Positions 26,761 to 34,982 of a DNA stretch of 64,000 nt are shown here, one piece after another. This stretch comes from Paenibacillus wynnii. Its GTDB lineage: Bacteria; Bacillota; Bacilli; Paenibacillales; Paenibacillaceae. The position numbers and the translations under genes are program-made. How positions within the stretch are numbered: position 1 is the stretch's first letter; each line of letters opens with the position of its first letter. Below the pieces are notes generated by a model that made no database searches, was not told where the DNA came from, and was given only the letters and a program-made list of their open reading frames with translations. The DNA is taken from positions 806,001 through 870,000 of the forward strand of contig NZ_JQCR01000003.1 in assembly GCF_000757885.1 (NCBI RefSeq), read 5' to 3'.

Positions 26761-27138
26761 ATGGAAAAATCGAGACGTAAGGAACTTTCGTATAATTATG
26801 TACATTCCCACAGGGAGATGGGAGTCTACAGGCTTTTAAATACTCTGAATGGCAAATCTTTTGTAGGAAGCGCTATGAACCTGAATGGAGTCTGGAACAA
26901 GCATATATTCACGCTGGATTTGGGCGGACATATGAATAAGGAGCTGCAGAATGACTGGAAGAGGTATGGGAAGGATGCATTTCGGTATGAAGTCTTAGAG
27001 CTGATTAAGCCGCAGGAAGATTTTGTACTAGATGCATCTGATCTTGAGAAATATAAAAAAGTGCTGCCTGATCTGGAGGAAAAGTGGATGGAGAAGTTGT
27101 CCCCTTATGGTGAACAAGGTTATCATAAACTAAGGTAG
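26761..27138 (+). CDS. GIY-YIG nuclease family protein
   Basis: A 125-residue protein. GVYRLLNTLNGKSFVGSAMNL (about residues 21-41) is a degenerate GIY-YIG pair (GVY and FVG), followed by a helix and FRYEVLELIKP, with conserved C-terminal WMEKLSPYGEQGYHK. The alternative reading from 26698 would overlap the DUF2087 gene; ATG 26761 behind AAAGGAGAG is preferred. Compact single-domain relatives are widespread in Bacillales; DNA or RNA cleavage has not been shown and the second tyrosine is replaced by phenylalanine. Confidence 0.75.
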   Translation: MEKSRRKELSYNYVHSHREMGVYRLLNTLNGKSFVGSAMNLNGVWNKHIFTLDLGGHMNKELQNDWKRYGKDAFRYEVLELIKPQEDFVLDASDLEKYKKVLPDLEEKWMEKLSPYGEQGYHKLR

Positions 27139-27294
27139 AATCATTTGTTAATAATTAGGGGGTCTTCAAAGTCTGAAAAGACTTAGAAGATGCCTTCTTT
27201 TTGTTGATGCTGTACGAAGTCTCTTGATCTTTGTGAAGGTTTCGACCATGATTACAGGTGTCCCAATTAAATTAACCGTTGATGGAGAGATTAG

Positions 27295-29883
27295 ATGGAT
27301 AACCTTCCGATTATGCAAGTGCTTCCTGAGTTGATACATATTCTGCGATCCTCTCGGGCCGCAGTTCTAATAGCTGAACCCGGTGCCGGAAAAACCACCG
27401 CAACCCCGCCCGCATTTCTAAATGAACCATGGCTTGAAGGAAAAAGCATACTTATGCTTGAGCCAAGGAGACTCGCAGCCCGTTCAGCGGCCGTATTTAT
27501 GTCGGCCGCTCTAGGTGAAAGTGTAGGACAAACTGTAGGTTACCGCATGCGTATGGATACTAAAGTAAGCAAAAACACACGAATTGTTGTGGTGACAGAG
27601 GGCGTTCTGACCCGAATGCTGCAAAGTGATCCTTCCTTGGGGGACGTGGGACTGCTCATCTTTGATGAGTTTCATGAACGCAGTTTGCATGCTGATTTGG
27701 GGCTTGCTCTTGCATTGGAGGCCCAATCGGTACTTCGTGAAGATTTGCGGATTCTCATCATGTCCGCGACATTGGATGGAGATAGGGTATCAGACTTCCT
27801 TGGCGGTGTTCCGGTTGTGGATTGTCCGGGAAGAACCTACCCTGTGGAGACCATTTATGCGCCTGCTTCAGGGAACTTACCTCTGGAGAAACAGGCTTCA
27901 GCTGCTGTCCGCCGAGCGTTAGCCGAGCAGTCAGGAGATATCTTGTTATTCCTGCCTGGTGAGCGTGAAATACGCCGTACCCAACGGGAGCTGGAGTTGA
28001 GTATGCTTCCCGATTCGACTGTGCTGCGCCCTTTGTACGGTCAACTCTCACAGGAATTACAGAATTCAGCAGTAGCAGCAGCTGTCCAAGGACAACGCAA
28101 AGTGGTACTTGCTACCTCCATAGCGGAGACAAGCTTAACCATTCAAGGTGTAAGTACGGTAATAGATACAGGCTTACGCAGAACGCAGGTATTCTCACCT
28201 AGAACCGGGATGCCGCGTCTGGAAACGGTGCCGGTGTCGAAGGCTTCGGCAGACCAGCGGCGAGGACGTGCGGGACGTACTGCACCCGGCGTATGCTACA
28301 GACTGTGGAGCCAGGAGGAGCACCATCGTCTTCCGGAAGATAATGTTCCGGAGATCATGGAGACTGACCTCGCGCAGCTGGCTTTGGAGCTGGCGGTTTG
28401 GGGCGTGCGCGATCCCGCCGCGCTGCAATGGCTGGACGCGCCGCCCGCAGCGCCCTTTGCGCAGGGCGCTGCGCTACTGCGCCAGCTTGGCGCCTTGGAT
28501 GCCCGAGGCGCCATCACCCCGCACGGCCGCAGCATGGCCGCGCTCGGGGCACACCCGCGCGTCGCGCACATGCTGCTGCGTGCGCTAGAGCTTGGTGCCG
28601 CGCCGCTCGCCTGCCGGCTGGCGGCGCTGCTCGGCGAGCGGGACCCGTTCCGGGGTCCCGCCACGCTGGACTGCGACCTCACGCTGCGCGTGGAGTCGCT
28701 GCTGCGCTATGAGCATTCCGCCGCCGACGCGGGCGGAGTGGACCCTGCGGCTCTGCGCGTGATTCAGCGCGAGAGCCGCAATTTTCTCCAGCAGCTGCTG
28801 ACCGTTGGGTCCGCAACTGCAACTCATCCCTTGTCCTCCCCAGAGCGACACTCGCTGTCCTCCCCGGAACGGCAATCACCGTCCACGCTGGATCGGCTCT
28901 CCATGTCCTCTCCGGTTGATCTTTCCCTAATCGGGCTGCTGCTTTCCTTTGCCTATCCCGACCGGATCGGGCAGAAGCGCGGGGAGGGAGCGTTTGTCCT
29001 ATCCGGCGGTCGCGGAGCTGCGATGAGCAAAGGACAGCCATTGGAGCGTTCACACTATATTGTGGCCGCGGCGGTTGATGATAAGGTAACCCAAGGCAAA
29101 ATCATGCTGGCGGCAGCCCTGGAGGAGACTCAACTGTTGGAGTATCATGCCGATAACATTACGGAAGCAGCAGAGGTCTACTGGGACCCGGAAAGCAGCA
29201 GTGTAAAAGCCCGTAGCCGTACAATGCTTGGAAGTCTTGTTCTAAAAGAAACGAGCCATAATCGGCCTACGCCGGAAGAAATAGAAGAGGTTCTTTTGAA
29301 AGTTATAGCTGAAAAAGGTTTGGATGTGCTTCCATGGGAGAAGGGTGTTCAACAGCTGCGTCAGCGGATGATGTTTATGCATGCCTTACGAAAAGATTGG
29401 CCGGAGATGTCAGATGAGGCGCTTATCGGTTCGCTTGATATGTGGCTGAAGCCCTTTCTTCAGGGAATGCGCAGCTTGCGGGATCTAAATCGTGTCCCTC
29501 TAAGCCGTGCTTTGGAGGGAATGTTGAATTGGAACCAGCGACAGATGCTGGACAAGGAAGCGCCCACACATATTACAGTCCCGAGCGGGTCAAGAGTTCC
29601 TGTAGATTACGAGAATCCGTCAGCCCCGGTTCTGGCCGTACGGCTTCAGGAAATGTTCGGGCAGGTCAACACCCCCATGTTGGGCGGCGGTCGGATCGCA
29701 GTAGTTCTTCACTTATTATCACCGGCAAGACGTCCCATGCAGGTCACCTCTGATTTGGCCAGCTTTTGGCGGAGTACTTATTTTGAAGTGAAAAAGGACT
29801 TGAAAGGCCGTTATCCTAAGCATTATTGGCCGGATGATCCCTTACAGGCCATACCCACAAATCGGACTAGACCTGTAAAGTAA
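27295..29883 (+). CDS. hrpB: ATP-dependent helicase HrpB
   Basis: 862-residue DEAH helicase. Motif I AEPGAGKTT (about 28-36), DEFH box in LLIFDEFHERSLHADLG (about 123), SAT in IMSATLDGD, motif V ATSIAETSLTIQGV, motif VI DQRRGRAGRTAPGVCYRLW, then the HA2-like region and the HrpB C-terminal domain (RVPVDYE ... PMLGGGRI ... LLSPARRPMQVTSDL). Cellular role is poorly defined. Odd features: bases about 28380-28790 are much more GC-rich than the rest, and residues about 508-545 are an imperfect repeat of LSSPER type not usual for the family. Confidence 0.93.
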   Translation: MDNLPIMQVLPELIHILRSSRAAVLIAEPGAGKTTATPPAFLNEPWLEGKSILMLEPRRLAARSAAVFMSAALGESVGQTVGYRMRMDTKVSKNTRIVVVTEGVLTRMLQSDPSLGDVGLLIFDEFHERSLHADLGLALALEAQSVLREDLRILIMSATLDGDRVSDFLGGVPVVDCPGRTYPVETIYAPASGNLPLEKQASAAVRRALAEQSGDILLFLPGEREIRRTQRELELSMLPDSTVLRPLYGQLSQELQNSAVAAAVQGQRKVVLATSIAETSLTIQGVSTVIDTGLRRTQVFSPRTGMPRLETVPVSKASADQRRGRAGRTAPGVCYRLWSQEEHHRLPEDNVPEIMETDLAQLALELAVWGVRDPAALQWLDAPPAAPFAQGAALLRQLGALDARGAITPHGRSMAALGAHPRVAHMLLRALELGAAPLACRLAALLGERDPFRGPATLDCDLTLRVESLLRYEHSAADAGGVDPAALRVIQRESRNFLQQLLTVGSATATHPLSSPERHSLSSPERQSPSTLDRLSMSSPVDLSLIGLLLSFAYPDRIGQKRGEGAFVLSGGRGAAMSKGQPLERSHYIVAAAVDDKVTQGKIMLAAALEETQLLEYHADNITEAAEVYWDPESSSVKARSRTMLGSLVLKETSHNRPTPEEIEEVLLKVIAEKGLDVLPWEKGVQQLRQRMMFMHALRKDWPEMSDEALIGSLDMWLKPFLQGMRSLRDLNRVPLSRALEGMLNWNQRQMLDKEAPTHITVPSGSRVPVDYENPSAPVLAVRLQEMFGQVNTPMLGGGRIAVVLHLLSPARRPMQVTSDLASFWRSTYFEVKKDLKGRYPKHYWPDDPLQAIPTNRTRPVK

Positions 29884-29929
29884 ATGCGAGGAAGATGAGG
29901 CCGAGATATACTTAAAATTCTTCCTAAGT

Positions 29930-29954
29930 GTTTTGTCTTGCGCTTAAGGGGTAA
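29930..29954 (+). promoter_or_regulatory. Sigma-B-like promoter of the YflT gene
   Basis: GTTTTG (29930-29935), 13-bp spacer and GGGTAA (29949-29954) fit the sigma-B pattern GTTTAA-N13/14-GGGTAT, 38 bp before the start of a general stress protein. Confidence 0.55.
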
Positions 29955-29991
29955 TAATGTAGCGTACCACAATTACGAAGGAGGGCTTCAA

Positions 29992-30618
29992 GTGAATAAA
30001 AAAATCGTAGGAATCTTCGATACAGAACAAGAGGCAACCAGAGCAATTGAAGGGCTACAAAATCAGGGCTTCACTAATCAAGAGATTTCAGTAATTACAC
30101 GTGATCGGGATGAATTGAGAAATATTTCCGATGAGACCGGAACCATGGCGCCCGAGGGTGTAGCTACTGGTGCGGCGACAGGCGGAGTATTAGGCGGAGT
30201 TACCGGCTTGTTGGCAGGTATCGGTGCGCTGGCAATTCCAGGTATAGGACCTATTTTAGCAGCAGGACCTATTGTTGCTACATTAACAGGAGCAGCCATT
30301 GGCGCGGGTGCCGGCGGGCTGGTTGGCGGATTAATCGGACTGGGAATTCCGGAAGACGAAGCCAAAGAATATGAAGACTACGTTGACAGCGGCAAAATCC
30401 TTGTGCTGGTAGATGATAACGGCCGTGGAACAGATGTATATGATGTATTCCGCAGCAACCGCTCGTTGAATGCTCATAGATATACTACTCCAGTGGATAG
30501 AGGAGCAGCGAATCCGGATGTCATAGCCGATGAGACAACCGTCGGAAATGCAATGGGTAACCGGGGTTCCATGAACGCTAATACGGATCAAGATCTATAT
30601 AACCGTGACAAATTCTAA
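29992..30618 (+). CDS. General stress protein, YflT domain
   Basis: A 208-residue protein. The N-terminal KKIVGIFDTEQEATRAIEGLQNQGF ... ISVITRD is the YflT (heat-induced stress protein) domain. Residues about 55-130 are an alanine/glycine-rich hydrophobic hairpin (VATGAATGGVLGGVTG ... GAAIGAGAGGLVGGLIGLGIP), typical of membrane-interacting stress proteins, then EYEDYVDSGKILVLV closes the domain. The C-terminal 60 residues are polar and disordered-looking. GTG 29992 is chosen for GAAGGAGGG upstream. A sigma-B-like promoter supports stress induction. Confidence 0.85.
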   Translation: MNKKIVGIFDTEQEATRAIEGLQNQGFTNQEISVITRDRDELRNISDETGTMAPEGVATGAATGGVLGGVTGLLAGIGALAIPGIGPILAAGPIVATLTGAAIGAGAGGLVGGLIGLGIPEDEAKEYEDYVDSGKILVLVDDNGRGTDVYDVFRSNRSLNAHRYTTPVDRGAANPDVIADETTVGNAMGNRGSMNANTDQDLYNRDKF

Positions 30619-31057
30619 ATAGTAATCCTTATATATGAGTTTTTTCTTTAAAAAAGATAGGATCAACCGTAAAATCATTGTTTTGAGTATTCATCCGTAA
30701 TTGAAGTATGGGACGGACTCGCTTCTCCTATCCTTCCACAAGAAAGACAATATTTCTGCTACTCGCAGAGATGTTGTCTTTTCTTTTTGCGCCTCGTTAA
30801 GCTTTATTGCTGATCGTATTTTCAACCAACTGAGGGAAAGAATACAATCCTTCAACATATGAAAAATTCACAATAGAAAATCCAAATTACATACTTATCT
30901 ACACTCACAAATATTCATCAGTCTACTCTGCCAAGTAACAAATCAATCAGGAAAAATGGGTGCCACCCTACCAAAATTTCATATTGTGAAACTTGAAAAA
31001 TAGTGAATTACTAGAGTATGATGAGGATAAAGGTAGAAATATCCAAGGAGGTGCCAT
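30619..31057 (+). other. Intergenic region upstream of RTP-like gene
   Basis: No ORF is supported. It holds a terminator (30743-30786), the motif ATGAAAAATTCACAATAG (30859-30876) also seen at 19018, a TTTCA-N5-TGAAA inverted repeat near 30978, and TACCAAAATTTCA (30969-30981), which recalls the downstream half of B. subtilis Ter sites from memory. A ribosome site AAGGAGGTG (31045-31053) ends it. Confidence 0.5.
30743..30787 (+). terminator. Rho-independent terminator after the YflT gene
   Basis: AAAGACAA (30743-30750) pairs with TTGTCTTT (30774-30781), inner CTGC/GCAG, then TTCTTTTT. Confidence 0.75.
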
Positions 31058-31417
31058 ATGGCGTTTATGATTGCCCAGCGGGCTTTTATCAAGGTGTATC
31101 TTATTACAATGGTGGAAAAGCATCGCGGATACGGTTATCAGATGCTTGAGGATTTACGACGGGATTTTAGAAGTCACGGCTATTCACCTCCACAAAGCGA
31201 GATTTATCGAGCACTGCATGAATTAGTTCAACAGGGCATTTTATATCGGACGAAGCAGTTGAAAGGGAATGACCCCAAAGTCGATTTTCAGGAGATTGTC
31301 CTCTATCATTTCACCCCAGACGGGGCAGAGAAGGCGAAGCTATATAAGAAACAGGTTAAGACTGACCTAGACCGTTGTCTAGGGATGTTAAATAAGGCGG
31401 TATATGACAATTTTTAA
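31058..31417 (+). CDS. Replication terminator protein (RTP)-like winged-helix protein
   Basis: 119 residues, about the size of B. subtilis RTP (122). Similarity is visible throughout: AQRAFIKVYLITM, then GYGYQMLEDLRRDFRSHGYSPPQSEIYRALHELVQQGIL, then QEIVLYHF, and the C-terminal dimerisation helix KAKLYKKQVKTDLDRCLGML..AVYDNF, which matches RTP nearly residue for residue in places (KLYKKQLKVELDRC). RTP binds Ter sites as a dimer and arrests replication forks from one side. Whether this copy arrests forks or acts as a transcription factor cannot be told from the sequence. ATG 31058 follows AAGGAGGTG by 4 nt. Confidence 0.82.
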   Translation: MAFMIAQRAFIKVYLITMVEKHRGYGYQMLEDLRRDFRSHGYSPPQSEIYRALHELVQQGILYRTKQLKGNDPKVDFQEIVLYHFTPDGAEKAKLYKKQVKTDLDRCLGMLNKAVYDNF

Positions 31418-31429
31418 CTGCACTTCAAC

Positions 31430-31475
31430 AATCCCGGAACGCCCTTCAGCTGGTGTCCCGGGATTCACTTTATCT
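31430..31475 (+). terminator. Possible terminator after the RTP-like gene
   Basis: AATCCCGG (31430-31437) pairs with CCGGGATT (31458-31465), followed by a T-rich but interrupted tract. Confidence 0.6.
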
Positions 31476-31494
31476 TTAAATTGTTAGAATGATA

Positions 31495-31523
31495 TTTTCA
31501 GGTTCTCTGCGTACTGTTATAAT
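31495..31523 (+). promoter_or_regulatory. Promoter of the DivIVA-domain gene
   Basis: TTTTCA (31495-31500), 17-bp spacer, extended -10 TGTTATAAT (31515-31523). Confidence 0.6.
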
Positions 31524-31567
31524 GGATATAACTAACGGGAAGTAGCATACATATGGGGGTATTTAAG

Positions 31568-31942
31568 ATGGATGAACACATGATACGCAGATTAGATAAG
31601 CAGAAAAAACTCTTTCACCAGCTAGGTATTGGTCTCGATGCTCTGACGATACATGAGAAGGAGTTTTCATTAAAGCTACGTGGTTATGATCCGGAGGAAG
31701 TAGATACATTTCTGGATAGTGTGATCAAAGATTATGAGAGATTTTATGCAACAATTGCTGATCTTATGGATAAATGGCAGGAGCAGCAACTAGAGCTGCG
31801 GGATTTGAGATCTGCTAAGAGTGTAGTACCTTCAGTTAAAGGCATTGATCCCAAAATACTGGAAGAATCAATTCTTAAATTGGAGATGAATCTGAAGCAG
31901 CTAAAGGAAAAGATTCTAGAAACCGAAGAATTTAAATATTAA
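31568..31942 (+). CDS. DivIVA domain-containing protein
   Basis: A 124-residue protein. LTIHEKEFSLKLRGYDPEEVDTFLDSVIKDYE (about residues 26-57) is the DivIVA/GpsB lipid-binding domain with its conserved F..K.RGYD.EEVD.FLD pattern. A coiled coil follows (about 58-75 and 95-120). It is shorter than true DivIVA and longer at the N-terminus than GpsB, so it could be a GpsB-like cell-division adaptor; the assignment stays at family level. ATG 31568 is preferred because GGGGG lies 7 nt upstream; ATG 31553 is possible. Confidence 0.78.
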   Translation: MDEHMIRRLDKQKKLFHQLGIGLDALTIHEKEFSLKLRGYDPEEVDTFLDSVIKDYERFYATIADLMDKWQEQQLELRDLRSAKSVVPSVKGIDPKILEESILKLEMNLKQLKEKILETEEFKY

Positions 31943-32049
31943 TGAGTCCCTTTTCTATAGTTCTAAAGCCCACTTGCTAACTTAAATACCAGCATCTAGT
32001 ATTATTAATGGTATACGTTGAAGATTAGACAGTTATGGAGGGTAGGACT

Positions 32050-34773
32050 TTGACGGACAACAACAAATGGAGCCTAAAAATTCGCGGGAAAATCGCACTC
32101 GGATACTTTGTCATTTTATTCCTGTTAGGTGTTTTTCTCCTCATAGTCTCAGGCAGAATAGTGGATTTGGAACGGGAAACTACTTTTCTAAGCGGCCACG
32201 ATATGCAGGTTCATGAACTTACCTACCTCATCGAAAAGAATTTACTAGATATGGAGACAGGGATGAGAGGTTATGCTATCACTGGTAATCTGGAATATCT
32301 CGCTCCTTATAATGATGGGATCGTTAAATGGCGTATTAATTATGCTAAACTCAACTACTTAATCCGGGATAACCCTGTACAGATTCAGAATTTGAACAAT
32401 ATAAAAGCTACGATCGAAAAATGGATTTCACAAGGCGGACAATACGCTGTTGACCTTAAAAGAACGGGTCAAGAGGAAGAGTTAAGAACTTACTTTAAGG
32501 ACGGCACAGGGAAAGCCATATTTGATTTGATACGTAACCAGTCTGAGTATTTTCGCAGTAATGAAATGGCCTTGACCATGAATCGGATAGCTAATCTTAC
32601 GGAAAGTAATCATAAACTCTTCATCACAATGTATGTATTGTGGGGCTTGGTTGCTCTTGCAGCTATCGGAGCCTCCATTTTTATCTCTAAGAGCATTGTC
32701 GGTACTTTAAGACTTGTAACTAAAGCCATTAACAATATTGCTGTCGGCGGGAATATGAGTGAACGCATTGAAGTTAGGACTCGAGATGAAATTTATGATC
32801 TAGGCAAAGCTACCAATCTACTTTTGGATACAATAGAAAGGGAACAATGGAGCAGTGATCAGATTAATCATATGTCTAGCGCTTTGCAGGAAACGGCAGA
32901 TATTTCTTCATTGTGCCGCATATTTATGAATAAGCTGGCCTCTATACTTGAAATGCAGTACGGAGCCATATTTATGTTAACTAATGAAGAAGAAATGGAA
33001 CGGATTTATGCTTATGCTGGAAAAGGGAATGGTGATAAGACTGTTTTATCCACCCCAATAAAGTTAGGTGAAGGTCTAGTAGGACAGTGTGCTCTTGATA
33101 AACAAATGATTGTGGTTGACGAGTTACCAACGGACTATATCAGTATTAAGTCAGGGCTGGGACAGACAGCACCTAGATATGCTGTGATCGCTCCCGTAGT
33201 TTTTGAGAATCACGTCGTTGCTGTCGTAGAAGCAGCATCGCTAACCAAGTGGACAGCCTACCATTGTGAACTCTTAAATCAGCTGTTAAATATGATGGCG
33301 GTTTCAATTAATTCTGTGACTACTCGAATGGAAATTCAGAAGTTGTACGGGGAATCCCAAGTCATGAATGAAGAGCTCCAAGTGCAATCTGAAGAGCTTC
33401 AAGTACAGTCTGAAGAGCTCCAAAACCATACCAGTGAACTGATAGTTCTAAACAGTGAGCTGGAATCTCAAAAAATTGTAGCTGTGAATGCGGCGATCGA
33501 ACTAGAAAAATATAATGAGCAGTTGGAGCAGAGCTCCCGTTACAAATCCGAGTTTCTGGCCAATATGTCCCATGAGCTTCGCACACCTTTGAATAGCATG
33601 CTTATTCTCTCACAATTGCTAACTGAGAATAGGAACGAGACGCTGAGTGTTGAGGAACAGGATTATGCTGCGATTATTCATTCTTCGGGTAATGATTTGC
33701 TAGGATTAATTAATGATATTCTGGACTTATCAAAGGTCGAAGCCGGTAAGATGCTCGTGGAGATGGATGCTGTGAATGTGACCGAACTTCCGTCTATGAT
33801 GAGTGGTTATTTTGATAAAACAGCCGAGAAGAAGAATCTGCAATTCTCTGTATCTATAGCCCGGGATGTACCTGATTTGTTCTATACAGACGAAATGCGT
33901 CTTCACCAAATTATGCGTAACCTGCTATCTAATGCTTTTAAGTTCACAGAAGAGGGTTGTGTAGAGCTTGCGGTTACGAAATTGAATTCCTTCTCATCGG
34001 CAAATTTCATCTCGGAAACGCCGCTCTTAGCTTTCGCTGTGAAAGACAGCGGTATCGGTATATCCGAAGAGAAAAGCGAACTGATCTTTGAAGCCTTTCG
34101 GCAGGCAGACGGTTCAACTGTACGTAAGTTTGGCGGTACGGGCTTAGGGCTTTCTATTTCACTGCAGCTGGCCAAATTGCTTGGTGGACATATTAGCATG
34201 GAGAGCATTCAGAATGAAGGCAGTACCTTTACTTTGTACCTTCCTTGCCGAGAAAACGAAAGTGAGTTGGAAACATCACCTTCATCGTCACCTTCTAGGA
34301 CGTACCAGGAAGCTGCGGCAGCTGTTGAAGTTCAGGGTATCCATAAGGAGTCCGATCTCGATACGGTTACAGAAGCTCAATATCAACAACTCAAAGGTAG
34401 AACAGTATTGCTTGTTGATGATGATCAACGTAATATTTTTGCGTTGGAAAAAGGCTTGGAACCGTATGATATGAATTTGTTGACCGCTCACAGTGGTTAT
34501 GAGTGCCTACAAATTCTTCGGGAATATCCAAACATGGAAATGGTACTATTGGATATCATGATGCCGAATCTGGACGGTTACGATACCCTGTGTATTATAC
34601 GAGAAGAACTCAAGCTTATGGAGCTCCCGATCATAGCGATTTCGGCTAAAACGATGAAGGAAGAACGGGAGAAATGTCTATCTGCCGGTGCAACTGATTT
34701 CATGGGCAAACCTGTATTGATCAAAGAGGTGGTCACCCGTATGTGCAGATGGTTTGATATTCGCTCCGAATAA
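32050..34773 (+). CDS. Hybrid sensor histidine kinase (CHASE3-HAMP-GAF-HisKA-HATPase-REC)
   Basis: A 907-residue membrane kinase. TM1 at about 15-34, an extracellular CHASE3-like domain (DMETGMRGYAITG motif, about 65-85), TM2 near 192-212, HAMP to about 265, GAF about 280-425, and a coiled coil built of three tandem EELQVQS-type heptads (about 442-462). HisKA has the phospho-histidine at about 508 in FLANMSHELRTPLN. The HATPase N, G1 and G2 boxes follow (IMRNLLSNAFKF, DSGIGIS, GGTGLGLSIS), then a C-terminal receiver with VLLVDDD, MVLLDIMMPNLDGYD and KP. TTG 32050 follows GGAGG by 8 nt. No separate response regulator is adjacent, so signal output probably goes through a phosphorelay or a distant partner. 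Confidence 0.9.
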   Translation: MTDNNKWSLKIRGKIALGYFVILFLLGVFLLIVSGRIVDLERETTFLSGHDMQVHELTYLIEKNLLDMETGMRGYAITGNLEYLAPYNDGIVKWRINYAKLNYLIRDNPVQIQNLNNIKATIEKWISQGGQYAVDLKRTGQEEELRTYFKDGTGKAIFDLIRNQSEYFRSNEMALTMNRIANLTESNHKLFITMYVLWGLVALAAIGASIFISKSIVGTLRLVTKAINNIAVGGNMSERIEVRTRDEIYDLGKATNLLLDTIEREQWSSDQINHMSSALQETADISSLCRIFMNKLASILEMQYGAIFMLTNEEEMERIYAYAGKGNGDKTVLSTPIKLGEGLVGQCALDKQMIVVDELPTDYISIKSGLGQTAPRYAVIAPVVFENHVVAVVEAASLTKWTAYHCELLNQLLNMMAVSINSVTTRMEIQKLYGESQVMNEELQVQSEELQVQSEELQNHTSELIVLNSELESQKIVAVNAAIELEKYNEQLEQSSRYKSEFLANMSHELRTPLNSMLILSQLLTENRNETLSVEEQDYAAIIHSSGNDLLGLINDILDLSKVEAGKMLVEMDAVNVTELPSMMSGYFDKTAEKKNLQFSVSIARDVPDLFYTDEMRLHQIMRNLLSNAFKFTEEGCVELAVTKLNSFSSANFISETPLLAFAVKDSGIGISEEKSELIFEAFRQADGSTVRKFGGTGLGLSISLQLAKLLGGHISMESIQNEGSTFTLYLPCRENESELETSPSSSPSRTYQEAAAAVEVQGIHKESDLDTVTEAQYQQLKGRTVLLVDDDQRNIFALEKGLEPYDMNLLTAHSGYECLQILREYPNMEMVLLDIMMPNLDGYDTLCIIREELKLMELPIIAISAKTMKEEREKCLSAGATDFMGKPVLIKEVVTRMCRWFDIRSE

Positions 34774-34810
34774 TATTAAGTTTAGTAAACTTGACTTTTA
34801 AAAAATACCA

Positions 34811-34840
34811 TTGACGAGATTATACTCTATGATTTATGAT
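34811..34840 (+). promoter_or_regulatory. Promoter of the glcT operon
   Basis: TTGACG (34811-34816), 18-bp spacer, TATGAT (34835-34840). A perfect 14-bp palindrome TAAATGATCATTTA (34848-34861) covers the predicted start of transcription and may be an operator. Confidence 0.5.
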
Positions 34841-34871
34841 GATGTCATAAATGATCATTTATATGTTAGTG

Positions 34872-34939
34872 GCGTGTTACCGTAAAGGGCATGAGCCAAG
34901 GAACGATTCATTCAATTGAGTCTGCCTTGGCTCTTTTTT
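34872..34939 (+). promoter_or_regulatory. RAT antiterminator and overlapping terminator upstream of glcT
   Basis: GCGTGTTACCGTAAAGGGC with following ATGAGC (34872-34896) resembles the GlcT-type ribonucleic antiterminator (CGTGTTAC ... GGCATGAG). It overlaps the first arm of a terminator: GAGCCAAGG (34893-34901) with CCTTGGCTC (34925-34933) and six T. GlcT binding to the RAT would prevent the terminator forming. The downstream operon is glcT itself with crr and ptsG. Confidence 0.75.
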
Positions 34940-34982
34940 GTGTAAACTTATCTTATGACAATGAGTGGAAGGAGGGGAGAAC

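Noticed and set aside
28296..28682. Overlapping ORFs on both strands within hrpB
   Set aside because: They come from the loss of stop codons in the GC-rich block; the hrpB frame carries the helicase motifs on both sides.
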